Origin: Nonomuraea indica
GTDB taxonomy: Bacteria; Actinomycetota; Actinomycetes; Streptosporangiales; Streptosporangiaceae
DNA length: 33,021 bases
Assembly: GCF_002850745.1 (NCBI RefSeq)
Contig: NZ_KZ559486.1
Location: forward strand, 2,943-35,963
Direction of reading: 5' to 3'
Both the position numbers and the translations under genes were made by a program. Below the pieces are notes generated by a model. It did not search any database and had not been told where the DNA came from. It saw only the letters and a program-made list of their open reading frames with translations. Position 1 is the first letter of the stretch, and each line of letters begins with the position of its first letter. Shown in pieces: positions 24,008 to 31,555 of this stretch.

Positions 24008-24556
24008 TTGAACCGCTTTCCGCGCGTCATGGGTATGCGTTCAGGCTACGACCCGGCCGAGGTCGACGCCCTCATCGGGCGGATCGAGGCGACCCTGGGC
24101 AGGGGGACACGTGATCTGGAGCCCGTGACGGCCGACGACGTGCGCAATGCCACGTTCACGGCCAGGCGCGGCGGCTACCACGAGACGGCCGTGGACTTCG
24201 CGCTGGAGGCGTTCGTGGTGGCGCTGGAGACGAAGGCCACCGCGCCGGTGCGGCTGGCGATGGCCGAGCCGACCGGCGACATGCTGCGCGAGGAGTGGTT
24301 CGAGACGCAGGCGGCCCGGGTCGAGCGGGTGGCGTTCCGGCCCGGTCGGATGGGCACCGGCTACAACGAGGACGAGGTCGACGCGTTCCTCGACCGGATC
24401 GTGGCCACGCTGCGCGGCACGACCGAGTATCCGGTGTCGGCCAAGGAGGTGCGGGAGGCGAAGTTCTCGACCGTGCTGCTGCGGTCGGGCTACCTCATCG
24501 CCGACGTGGACGCCTTCCTGGCGGGCATCGCCGACGTCCTCGAACAGCGCGGCTGA
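24008..24556 (+). CDS. DivIVA-domain repeat protein
   Basis: A 182-residue protein built from four DivIVA-type repeats, each with a GY-x(2-4)-(E/A/D)VD core: SGYDPAEVDALIGRI, GGYHETAVDFALEAF, TGYNEDEVDAFLDRI and SGYLIADVDAFLAGI. Repeats 1-2 and 3-4 look like a duplicated pair (VTADDVRNATF corresponds to VSAKEVREAKF). It lacks the long coiled coil of true DivIVA/Wag31, so a role in polar growth is not implied. Start: TTG at 24008 with AGAAGGAG (23995-24002) is preferred. ATG 23936 would overlap the divergent promoter; GTG 24002 overlaps the ribosome-binding site. Function unknown. Confidence 0.8.
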   Translation: MNRFPRVMGMRSGYDPAEVDALIGRIEATLGRGTRDLEPVTADDVRNATFTARRGGYHETAVDFALEAFVVALETKATAPVRLAMAEPTGDMLREEWFETQAARVERVAFRPGRMGTGYNEDEVDAFLDRIVATLRGTTEYPVSAKEVREAKFSTVLLRSGYLIADVDAFLAGIADVLEQRG

Positions 24557-24576
24557 CGTCCTCCGACAGCGCGGGG
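24533..24576. repeat. 22-bp duplication across the DivIVA-repeat gene stop codon
   Basis: GACGTCCTCGAACAGCGCGG (start of copy 1, 24533-24554) is followed at 24555-24576 by GACGTCCTCCGACAGCGCGG. Copy 1 encodes the C-terminal DVLEQRG and enters the stop codon; copy 2 is non-coding. Confidence 0.85.
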
Positions 24577-24605
24577 CCGCGCCAGGACGGCGCGGCCGGT
24601 AGCCC

Positions 24606-24684
24606 GTGCGGGTCGGGTGGGCGGTGCGTGCGGGTCGGGTGGGCGGTGCGTGCGGGTCGGGTAGGCAGCGCGTGCCGGGTCAGG
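24606..24684. repeat. 22-bp tandem repeat, about 3.6 copies
   Basis: The unit GTGCGGGTCGGGTGGGCGGT plus GC occurs at 24606-24627 and 24628-24649 (identical). A diverged copy is at 24650-24671 and a partial at 24672-24684, which enters the 3' end of the HAD gene. It lies between convergent genes. Confidence 0.9.
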
Positions 24685-25324
24685 CGGCGATCGTGGCCGC
24701 GAGGCCGCGCAGGTCGGGCAGCTCGGTCTGCGTGACCGCCGGGTCGGCGGGCCGTTCGGCCAGCCGGTTGATCCACACGCGGCGGATGCCCAGCCGGTGG
24801 GCGGGCACCATGTCGTGGGTGTAGCTCTGCGCGACGTGCACCCACCGCTCCGGCTCGAACGACTCCCGGAACACCCTGAAGTGCGCGTCGTCCGGCTTGT
24901 AGGCGCCGGCGTCCTCGGCGGTCACCACCGCGTCGAACGGCGTCTCCAGCCGCCGCCGCGTCTCGGCGATCAGGTCGCGGTCGCAGTTGGTGAGCAGCGC
25001 CAGCCGCCACCCGGCGGCCCGCAGCGTCGCCAGCTCGTCGCGCACCTCCGGGAAGACCGGCCAGTAGGGCAGCGTGGCGGCCAGCACGGAGGCGTCGTCG
25101 GGCCGCAACGCCGTCCCCGTCTCGGCGCAGGCGCGGCGCAGCGACTCGGCGAGGACCTCCCGGTAGCGCAGCGACGGCGACTCGGTCTGCACGTCGAGTT
25201 CGTGGCGGCCGTAGGCGCCGAGCAGCCGCTCGCCCTGGCCGGGCAGGATCAGGTCGATCGCGGTGGCGATGCCGTGCCGCCAGTCGACGAGTGTGCCGAA
25301 ACAGTCGAATGTGACCCATCGCAT
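24680..25324 (-). CDS. HAD-superfamily hydrolase, haloacid dehalogenase type II-like
   Basis: A 214-residue cytosolic hydrolase. Motif I TFDCFGTLVDW supplies the nucleophilic Asp near residue 6. Motif II is LLTNCD. The motif III Lys is in GAYKPDDAHF. Motif IV, VAQSYTHDMVPAHRLGIRRVWINR, is the pattern typical of L-2-haloacid dehalogenases. The family also contains phosphatases, and the real substrate is not evident. The ATG at 25324 gives the usual N-terminus; an ATG nine codons upstream is possible. It is 139 nt from the AI-2E gene and not obviously in an operon with it. Confidence 0.88.
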   Translation of the reverse strand: MRWVTFDCFGTLVDWRHGIATAIDLILPGQGERLLGAYGRHELDVQTESPSLRYREVLAESLRRACAETGTALRPDDASVLAATLPYWPVFPEVRDELATLRAAGWRLALLTNCDRDLIAETRRRLETPFDAVVTAEDAGAYKPDDAHFRVFRESFEPERWVHVAQSYTHDMVPAHRLGIRRVWINRLAERPADPAVTQTELPDLRGLAATIAA

Positions 25325-25463
25325 GGGTCCATCATCGCTTACGGCGATCACCGTGCGGCCGATCGAAGCGGCCGATCCGCCCTGCTCCTCTCCGTCGAGA
25401 GCCGGGGTTCCGCGGAGCGAGCCCGTCGAGGGCGGCGGTACGGGGTGGATCGGGTCCGGGGGC

Positions 25464-26516
25464 TCAGGCCGGCGATTCCTTCGCGGGCGGCCCGGCCCGC
25501 GGTCCGGCAGGGGCCGGAGGCGGGACTTCGTCCGACGCCGCGACGTGACGGTGCAGCAGGGCGACGATCACCGACGTGACAGGGGCGGCGAGGAACGCGC
25601 CGGTGACCCCGGCGACCAGGCTGCCCACCGCGATGGCCACGATGATCACCGCGCCGGGCAGGTCGAGCGCCCGGCCGTAGATCTGGGGGGCCAGCACGTG
25701 CCCTTCGAGCTGCTGCACGGCCACGGTCACCGCCACCACGATCAGCGCCACCAGCCAGCCCTTGGCCACGAACGCCACCACCGCGGCCAGCAGCCCCGCG
25801 ATGAACGCCCCGACGACCGGCAGGAACGACCCCACGAACGTCAGCACGGCCAGCGGCAGCGCCAGCGGCACCCCCAGGATCCACAGCGCCAGCCCGATGA
25901 AGAACCCGTCGACCAGCCCCACGAGTGCCACGCCGCGGATGTAGCGGCCGATGACCGTGAAGATCAGCTCGCCGCTCTCGACGAGGGGCCGCCGCGCCCC
26001 GGCGGGGGCCAGGTCGACCAGCCAGCGGAACAGCCGGTCGCCGCCGTGCACGAAGTACACCGCGAGGATGACGGCCAGCACGGTCCCGACGAGGATCTCT
26101 CCCGCGGTCCGGACGCCGGTGAGCGCCCCGGTGGCGATCGTCTGGCCCTGCCTCGACAGGTAGGCGCCGATCTGGTCGACCACGGCCGAGCCGTCGACGC
26201 CGAACCGGGTGGCGAGGTTGTTGAGCTCGGCGACGGCCTTGCCCAGGCTCGCGTTCAGCTCGGAGACGCTGGCGACGGTGGGCGGCACGAGCAACGCGAT
26301 GAACGCCCCGCCCACGAGCAGCCCGCCCACGAACACGGCGAGGGTGGCCAGTGCCCGGCTGAGCCCGCGCCGCCCCAGCCACCGGGCGGGCGGCAGCAGC
26401 AGCGCGGTGATGAACACGCCGACGATGACCGAGATGACCACGGTCCGCAGGACCTGGAACAGGAACAGCCCGACGGCGATGATCGCGATCCACCCGAGCG
26501 CCCGCCACGCCCTCAT
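25464..26516 (-). CDS. AI-2E family (UPF0118) membrane transporter
   Basis: A 350-residue membrane protein of the AI-2E/PerM family, members of which export autoinducer-2 or act as antiporters; most are uncharacterised. About eight helices are visible: two at the N-terminus (ALGWIAIIAVGLFLFQVL, VVISVIVGVFITALLLPP), a soluble insert of about 60 residues (VASVSELNASLGKAVAELNN...), and a C-terminal membrane bundle with the family stretch PLAVLTFVGSFLPVVGAFIAG and HVLAPQIYGRAL. The ATG at 26516 follows GGGAGG by 6-7 nt. The tail is proline-rich. Confidence 0.9.
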   Translation of the reverse strand: MRAWRALGWIAIIAVGLFLFQVLRTVVISVIVGVFITALLLPPARWLGRRGLSRALATLAVFVGGLLVGGAFIALLVPPTVASVSELNASLGKAVAELNNLATRFGVDGSAVVDQIGAYLSRQGQTIATGALTGVRTAGEILVGTVLAVILAVYFVHGGDRLFRWLVDLAPAGARRPLVESGELIFTVIGRYIRGVALVGLVDGFFIGLALWILGVPLALPLAVLTFVGSFLPVVGAFIAGLLAAVVAFVAKGWLVALIVVAVTVAVQQLEGHVLAPQIYGRALDLPGAVIIVAIAVGSLVAGVTGAFLAAPVTSVIVALLHRHVAASDEVPPPAPAGPRAGPPAKESPA

Positions 26517-26583
26517 CCCGGCCCTCCCGACGTCGTGCCTGGTGAGCAGCCTTCCCGCCGTGCGGTGCCGTACACCCGGACCG

Positions 26584-26611
26584 CCGCCCGCCGCCCGCCG
26601 CCCGCCGCCCG
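26584..26611. repeat. CCGCCCG heptamer, four copies
   Basis: Four uninterrupted 7-bp copies, followed by a complementary GGGCGGGCGG stretch (26612-26621) that can pair with the array. It lies upstream of the AI-2E gene. Confidence 0.85.
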
Positions 26612-26640
26612 GGGCGGGCGGCCTCCAGGAGGACGGCCGC

Positions 26641-26682
26641 TGACCGGGCGGTGTGGCGGGCTGCCGTTGCACCGCCCGGTCA
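26641..26682 (-). terminator. Stem-loop at the end of the iol operon
   Basis: A perfect 13-bp inverted repeat, TGACCGGGCGGTG (26641-26653) and CACCGCCCGGTCA (26670-26682), with a 16-nt loop, 12 nt after the iolD stop on the minus strand. There is no T-run, but the stem is very stable. It marks the operon end and separates it from the AI-2E gene. Confidence 0.65.
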
Positions 26683-26694
26683 CCGCCCGCGTGG

Positions 26695-28581
26695 TCAGCC
26701 CGGTGGGGTGAGGCGCGGGCGCTGTCCCTTCTTGCCCGCCTCGTAGGCCTGCCGGGACTCGCGGCCCGCGACGGTGGTGGACAGCTCGGCCACCGGCACG
26801 TCCCACCACGCCTCCGACGAGGGCGCGGAGACCGCCGGGTCGGTCCGCACGTAGATCACGGTGGTCCCGGTGGCGGCGCGGGCGTCGTCGAGGGCCTTGC
26901 GCAGCCCGTCCAGAGAGTCGGCCCGCAGCACCGAGGCGCCCAGGCTGGCGGCGTTGGCCGCGAGGTCCACCGGGAGCGGGCCGCCGTCGTAGCGGCCGGC
27001 GCCGCGGTAGGCGTAGGAGGTGCCGAGCCGTTCGGCGCCGACGCTTTCGGACAGGTTGCCGATCGAGGCGAACCCCGAGTTGTCGACCAGCACGACGACC
27101 AGCTTGATCCCCTCGGCGACGGCGGTGACGAGCTCCTGGGCCATCATCAGGTAGGACCCGTCGCCCACCATGACGAACACCTCCCGCTCGGGCGCCGCCA
27201 GCTTGACGCCGAGCCCGCCGGCGATCTCGTAGCCCATGCACGAGTAGCCGTACTCGACGTGGTAGCTGCCGGGCCCGCTGGGGCGCCAGAGCTTGTGCAG
27301 GTCGCCGGGCATGGAGCCGGCCGCGCACACCACCACGCCGTCGTCGCCGGCGGCGGCGTTGACCGCGCCGATGACGGCCGGCTGCGGCAGGGGCGAGCCG
27401 TCGGGGGCGCCGGCGGCGTAGGCGGCGTCCACGGCGGCGTCCCAGGCGCGGTTCAGCTCGGTGGCCCGGGCCCGGTGGGCGTCCGGCGCCGCCCAGCCCG
27501 CGCACGCCACCGACAGGTCGGCCAGGCCTTCGCGGGCGTCGGCGACGAGCTGCGTGCCGGACAGCTTGGCCGCGTCGAAGCCGGTGACGTTGAGGTTGAC
27601 GAACCGGGCGTCCGCCGCGAACAGCGACCCGGAGGCGGTGGTGAAGTCGCTGTAGCGGGTGCCGACGCCGATGACGACGTCCGCCTCGCGGGCCAGCGCG
27701 TTGGCGGCGGTCGTGCCGGTCGCGCCGACCGCGCCGACCGCCAGCGGGTGACCGTGCGGCAGCGCCCCCTTGCCCGCCTGCGTCTCGGCGACCGGGACGC
27801 CGTGCGTCTCGGCGAAGGCGCGCAGCGCGTCGGAGGCCTCGCTGTAGAGCACCCCGCCGCCGGCGACGACCAGCGGCCGCCGGGCCGACCTGAGCAGCTC
27901 GGCGGCGCGGGCGACGGCGGCCCGTTCGGGGCGCGGCCGGGGGATGTGCCAGACGCGCCGGGCGAACAGCTCCTCCGGCCAGTCCCACGCCTCGGCCTGC
28001 ACGTCCTGCGGAAGCGCCAGCGTCACCGCGCCCGTCTCGGCCGGGTCGGTGAGCACCCGCATGGCGGCCAGCAGCGCCGGGGGGAGCTGCTCGGGCCGGT
28101 TGATCCGGTCCCAGTAGCGGGAGACGGGCCGGAAGCAGTCGTTCACCGACACGTCGTAGGAGCGCTGGTCCTCCAGCTCCTGCAGCACGGGGTTGGCCAC
28201 CCGGGTGGAGAACACGTCCCCCGGCAGCAGCAGCACCGGCAGCCGGTTGATCGTCGCCCCGGCGGTGCCGGTCACCATGTTGGTCGCGCCGGGCCCGATC
28301 GAGGTGGTGCAGGCCAGGGTGGACAGCCGGTTGGCGGCGCGGGCGTAGGCGGCGGCGGTGTGCACCATCGCCTGCTCGTTGCGGGCCAGGCGGTAGGGCA
28401 GCTCCACGTCAGGGGGCGAGGTGGCCAGCGCCTGGCCGAGCCCGGCCACGTTGCCGTGGCCGAAGATGCCGAGACACCCGCCGAAGAAGCGGTGTTCGGC
28501 CCCGTCGCGCTCGCTCCACTGCGCGGCCAGGAACCGGACCACGGCCTGGGCGACGGTCAGCCGGATCGTCGAGGTCGTCAT
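26695..28581 (-). CDS. iolD: 3D-(3,5/4)-trihydroxycyclohexane-1,2-dione acylhydrolase
   Basis: A 628-residue thiamine-diphosphate enzyme that hydrolyses the ring of trihydroxycyclohexane-1,2-dione to 5-deoxy-glucuronate in myo-inositol breakdown. N-terminal pyrimidine-binding domain: FGHGNVAGLGQAL, RNEQAMVHTAAAYAR and TTSIGPGATNMVTG. Central domain: RRPLVVAGGGVLYS and QAGKGALPHGHPLAVGAVG. The C-terminal pyrophosphate domain has the GDG motif VMVGDGSYLMM near residue 474 and DNSGFASIGNLSES. The ATG overlaps the iolB stop (ATGA), with GGGAGG upstream. It is the last gene of the four-gene iol operon and is followed by a 13-bp stem-loop. Confidence 0.95.
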   Translation of the reverse strand: MTTSTIRLTVAQAVVRFLAAQWSERDGAEHRFFGGCLGIFGHGNVAGLGQALATSPPDVELPYRLARNEQAMVHTAAAYARAANRLSTLACTTSIGPGATNMVTGTAGATINRLPVLLLPGDVFSTRVANPVLQELEDQRSYDVSVNDCFRPVSRYWDRINRPEQLPPALLAAMRVLTDPAETGAVTLALPQDVQAEAWDWPEELFARRVWHIPRPRPERAAVARAAELLRSARRPLVVAGGGVLYSEASDALRAFAETHGVPVAETQAGKGALPHGHPLAVGAVGATGTTAANALAREADVVIGVGTRYSDFTTASGSLFAADARFVNLNVTGFDAAKLSGTQLVADAREGLADLSVACAGWAAPDAHRARATELNRAWDAAVDAAYAAGAPDGSPLPQPAVIGAVNAAAGDDGVVVCAAGSMPGDLHKLWRPSGPGSYHVEYGYSCMGYEIAGGLGVKLAAPEREVFVMVGDGSYLMMAQELVTAVAEGIKLVVVLVDNSGFASIGNLSESVGAERLGTSYAYRGAGRYDGGPLPVDLAANAASLGASVLRADSLDGLRKALDDARAATGTTVIYVRTDPAVSAPSSEAWWDVPVAELSTTVAGRESRQAYEAGKKGQRPRLTPPG

Positions 28582-29438
28582 CGGTTCCTCCCGAACGGCA
28601 GTCTGGGGTCGGGGGCCTGGCCCTCCCAGGAGGAGCGGATCCAGGCGTGGCGGGGGTCGTCGCAGAAGGCCATCGTCCGCTCCTCCGCGGGCCCGGCCAG
28701 GACGTTCAGGTAGTACATGTCGTAGCCGGGCGTGGCCATGGACGGGCCGTGGTAGCCGTAGGGGACGAGCACGACGTCGCCGGAGGTCACCTCGGCGAGG
28801 GTGTCGATGCGGCCCCGCTCGGAGGAGTAGACCCGCTGGTAGCCCATGCCCTCGCCGGCGACCTCGAAGTAGTAGACCTCCTCCAGCACCGCCTCGCCGT
28901 CGCCGGGGGTGTCGTGCTTGTGCGGGGGATAGGAGGACCAGTTGCCGCCCGGGGTGAGCACCTCGACGGCGACGAGCCTGTCGCAGTCGAAGACGCCGGG
29001 GGCGCAGAAGTTGTTCACCTGGCGGGTGGCCTGCCCGGCGCCGCGGATCTCCACGGGCACCTGGGAGGCGGGCACGTAGCGGGGTTCGAGCCGGCGGGTG
29101 GCGCGGGCGGACGGCACCGCGACGCGCCCCCGGCCCTCCAGCGTCACCTGGGACGCGATCGGGACGTAGGCGAAGTCGGAGGGGCCGTCGAACACCGACT
29201 TCCTGCCCCGCAGCTCCCACTCGACCGTCTCGTCAGGCGAGCCGGTGGAGGAGCAGCGCACGGTGCAGGAGCCCGCCAGCGGCAGGACCACCATCTCCTC
29301 GTCGCCCGTGCCGAACGACACCGGCGCGCCGCCCAGCTCCAGCACGCGCAGGCCCGAGTAGGTCCAGCCCGCCACCTCGGGGGTGATCTCCACGGACCAG
29401 GGGCCGTTCGCGGCCTTGCCGTACGGAAGGTATGTCAT
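28578..29438 (-). CDS. iolB: 5-deoxy-glucuronate isomerase
   Basis: A 286-residue bicupin enzyme converting 5-deoxy-D-glucuronate to 2-deoxy-5-keto-D-gluconate, the step after IolD. The cupin metal motif is YPPHKHDTPGDGEAVLEE, with His173 and His175 and a Glu-rich end that continues into VYYFEV. A second conserved stretch is VVLVPYGYHGPSMATPGYDMYYLNVL. The N-terminus LPYGKAANGPWSVEITPE is typical. The start overlaps the stop of the aldolase gene by one base (TGATG) and the stop overlaps iolD by four bases, so the operon is tightly coupled. Confidence 0.95.
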   Translation of the reverse strand: MTYLPYGKAANGPWSVEITPEVAGWTYSGLRVLELGGAPVSFGTGDEEMVVLPLAGSCTVRCSSTGSPDETVEWELRGRKSVFDGPSDFAYVPIASQVTLEGRGRVAVPSARATRRLEPRYVPASQVPVEIRGAGQATRQVNNFCAPGVFDCDRLVAVEVLTPGGNWSSYPPHKHDTPGDGEAVLEEVYYFEVAGEGMGYQRVYSSERGRIDTLAEVTSGDVVLVPYGYHGPSMATPGYDMYYLNVLAGPAEERTMAFCDDPRHAWIRSSWEGQAPDPRLPFGRNR

Positions 29439-30403
29439 CAGCGAACCTCTCGAACCAGGGCGGCCGCGCCGTCCACGGCCGCGGCGACGTCGTCGTCCGG
29501 AGGGTAGAGCAGCGCGCGCCCGACCACGAGCCCGCGTACCCCCGGCAGCCGCAGCGCCCGGCCCCAGTCGGCGTAGGCGGTGTCGATGTCGGGCGGGTCG
29601 CCGCCCAGCAGCAGGGCGGGCAGCGTGGTGGCCGCCATGACCCGCTCCATCTCGGCGACCGCGGGGATCTTCAGCCAGGTGTAGGCGGAGGTGACGCCGA
29701 GCGCCTGGGCGACGCTGATGGCCTTGATGACGGCGTCGGGCGACAGGTCGTTGCGCAGCGTCCCGGCGCCGGAGCGGCTCGACCAGAACGGCTCGACCAT
29801 GGCGACGAGCCGTCTGCGGGCCAGGTCGGTCACCGCGTGCGCGCACGACTCCAGCGTCGCGGCCGTCGCCGGGTCGGCCGGGTCGATGCGGCAGAGCATC
29901 TTGCCGCCGTCCAGCCGCATCGCGTCGATCGCGGCGGCGTCGTAGCCGGTGAACCGGTCGTCGGCCTCGAACACCGCGCCCTGCAGGCCGCCCCGGTTCA
30001 TCGAGCCGAAGGCCAGCTTGCCCTCCAGCGCGCCGAGCAGCAGCAGGTCCTCCAGCACGTCGGGCGTGGCGAGGATGCCGTGCACGCCGGGCCGGTCCAG
30101 CGCCACGCGCAGCCGGTCGAGCAGGTCGGTACGGCTGGCCATGGCCAGGGGCCGGTCGCGCACGGCCAGCGCGCCCCGCGCGGGGTGGTCGGCGGCGATG
30201 ACGAGCAGCCGGTCGCCGTCGCCGGGCAGTTCGCGCCGCTGCCGCCGGGCCGCCGCCTCGGCGATGCCGCCGGGGTTGCCGGCGCGGATGCGGGTGAGGT
30301 GCTCGTAGGAGGTGGCGGCGGATGGGCGCCCGGCGGCGCCCGCGGAGGAGGCGGGGGCGGTGGAAGGCGCCGAGGGCGTGGAGGGCAGGGTCGTCTCGCT
30401 CAT
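29438..30403 (-). CDS. Cgl0158-family (beta/alpha)8-barrel aldolase
   Basis: A 321-residue predicted class I-type aldolase of the Cgl0158 family, found in actinobacterial inositol clusters and often annotated as deoxyribose-phosphate aldolase-like. Barrel landmarks: LLVIAADHPARGALAV, GVHGILATPDVLEDLLLLG, GYDAAAIDAMRLDGGKMLCRI, RLVAMVEPFW, SAYTWLKIPAV with the candidate Schiff-base Lys, and LPALLLGGDP. About 40 alanine/serine/proline-rich residues precede the core. Lying between iolC and iolB, it probably cleaves the IolC product 2-deoxy-5-keto-gluconate-6-phosphate, the job of IolJ in Bacillus; that assignment is inference from context. Coupled to iolC by an ATGA overlap. Confidence 0.82.
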   Translation of the reverse strand: MSETTLPSTPSAPSTAPASSAGAAGRPSAATSYEHLTRIRAGNPGGIAEAAARRQRRELPGDGDRLLVIAADHPARGALAVRDRPLAMASRTDLLDRLRVALDRPGVHGILATPDVLEDLLLLGALEGKLAFGSMNRGGLQGAVFEADDRFTGYDAAAIDAMRLDGGKMLCRIDPADPATAATLESCAHAVTDLARRRLVAMVEPFWSSRSGAGTLRNDLSPDAVIKAISVAQALGVTSAYTWLKIPAVAEMERVMAATTLPALLLGGDPPDIDTAYADWGRALRLPGVRGLVVGRALLYPPDDDVAAAVDGAAALVREVR

Positions 30404-31323
30404 AGCAGTGCCTGCACCTCGTCCGTGGTGGGCATGGCGTCGGCGCAGGCCAGGCGGGCGGCGACGAACGCGCCCGCCGCGTTGGCGAAGCGGATCGTGC
30501 GCTCCAGCGACCAGCCCCGCACCAGCCCGAGGCAGACCGCGCCGCCGAACGCGTCTCCCGCGCCGATGCCGTTGACCACCTCGACCTTGACCGGCTCGGC
30601 CAGCACGTGCTCGTCGGCGCTGCGGGCCAGCACGCCCTCGGGCCCCATCTTCACGATCGCCACCCGCATCCCGGCGTCGAGCAGTGCCTGCGCGGCGGCC
30701 TCCGGGTCGCGGACGCCGACGGCGTTCTCCACCTCGTCGAGGTTGCCGACGGCCACGTTCGCGTGCGGCAGCAGCTCGCGCACCCGGTCGCGGCCGGCCT
30801 CGGCGGACTCCCACAGCATGGGCCGGTAGTCCAGGTCGAAGACGGTCCATCCGGAGGGGCGCGCGGCCAGCGCCGCGGCGTGGGCGGAGCGGCTGGGCTC
30901 CTGGCTGAGGCCGGTGGCGGTGAACCAGAACACGCGGGCGTCGCGGATCGCGGCGAGGTCCAGCGATTCCGGGGTCAGCCGGAGGTCCGGGGGATGCTCG
31001 CCCCGGTAGAAGTAGAGCGGGAAGTGGTCGGGCGGGAAGATCTCGCAGAAGGTGACGGGGGTGGCCGGGCCGTCGACCGTGGCCACGAACGAGTCGTCGA
31101 CGCCGAACCCGCGGATCGCCTGCCTGACGTACTCACCGAAGGGGTCGGCGCCGGTGGCGGTGATCACCGCCGCGCGCAGGCCGTGGCGGGCCGCCGCCAC
31201 GGCGACGTTGGTGGGGCTGCCGCCGAGGAACTTGCCGAAGGTCTCGACTTGGGCCAGGCCCACGCCGGTCTGCAGCGGGTAGACGTCGACGCCGCAGCGT
31301 CCGATCGTGATCAGGTCGAACAA
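30400..31323 (-). CDS. iolC: 5-dehydro-2-deoxygluconokinase
   Basis: A 307-residue PfkB/ribokinase-family enzyme phosphorylating 2-deoxy-5-keto-D-gluconate. The N-terminal sugar-binding motif is KFLGGSPTNVAVAAARHGL. The C-terminal signature VNGIGAGDAFGGAVCLGLV has the catalytic Asp257 in GAGD. FYRGEHPPDLRL and FDLDYRPMLW are typical of IolC. The start is taken as TTG at 31323 because GGAGGT sits 3-4 nt upstream and the reading fits family N-termini (LFDLITIGRCGVDVYP). It is the first gene of the iol operon; a three-half-site operator lies 39-59 bp upstream. Confidence 0.93.
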   Translation of the reverse strand: MFDLITIGRCGVDVYPLQTGVGLAQVETFGKFLGGSPTNVAVAAARHGLRAAVITATGADPFGEYVRQAIRGFGVDDSFVATVDGPATPVTFCEIFPPDHFPLYFYRGEHPPDLRLTPESLDLAAIRDARVFWFTATGLSQEPSRSAHAAALAARPSGWTVFDLDYRPMLWESAEAGRDRVRELLPHANVAVGNLDEVENAVGVRDPEAAAQALLDAGMRVAIVKMGPEGVLARSADEHVLAEPVKVEVVNGIGAGDAFGGAVCLGLVRGWSLERTIRFANAAGAFVAARLACADAMPTTDEVQALL

Positions 31324-31361
31324 CGCACCTCCAGAGGGCTCTGGTCCCCCAGTACGACGTA

Positions 31362-31382
31362 ATGTCCTGACATTAGCATGTC
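31362..31382 (-). promoter_or_regulatory. Operator of the iol operon (IolR-like site)
   Basis: Half-sites ATGTC-N2-GACAT-N4-ATGTC. The first pair belongs to the perfect palindrome TAATGTCCTGACATTA (31360-31375). The core TGTCCTGACA fits KGWCHTRACA, the consensus I recall for the Corynebacterium glutamicum inositol repressor IolR. On the minus strand weak promoter elements TAACGG (31382-31387) and CATTAC (31359-31364), 17 nt apart, bracket the site. Confidence 0.75.
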
Positions 31383-31494
31383 CGTTATCGTTCGCTCGGA
31401 GCCGGACGCATCGCCGGCCGTGCCCCGGGTAGGGGGCCGCCACTCCGGTCGGTCACCGGTTCGACACATTCCCGAAATATAGCCAGGCCTTTAC

Positions 31495-31515
31495 GACATA
31501 TGAATGTCATGACAT
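31495..31515 (+). promoter_or_regulatory. Operator of the sugar ABC transporter genes (mirror copy)
   Basis: Half-sites GACAT-N4-ATGTC-N2-GACAT, the exact reverse-complement arrangement of the site at 31362-31382. The core TGTCATGACA (31505-31514) also fits KGWCHTRACA. A promoter can be read with -35 TTTACG (31490-31495), 17-nt spacer and -10 CATATT (31513-31518), so a bound repressor would occupy the spacer. The remaining 100 nt between the two operators show nothing recognisable. Confidence 0.75.
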
Positions 31516-31555
31516 ATTGGCGTTTGCTCCGTTAGAGAACAGTCGGAGGGTACGC

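Noticed and set aside
24029..24556. True DivIVA/Wag31
   Set aside because: Four short repeats without the long coiled coil, and the gene is not in the ftsZ-sepF neighbourhood.
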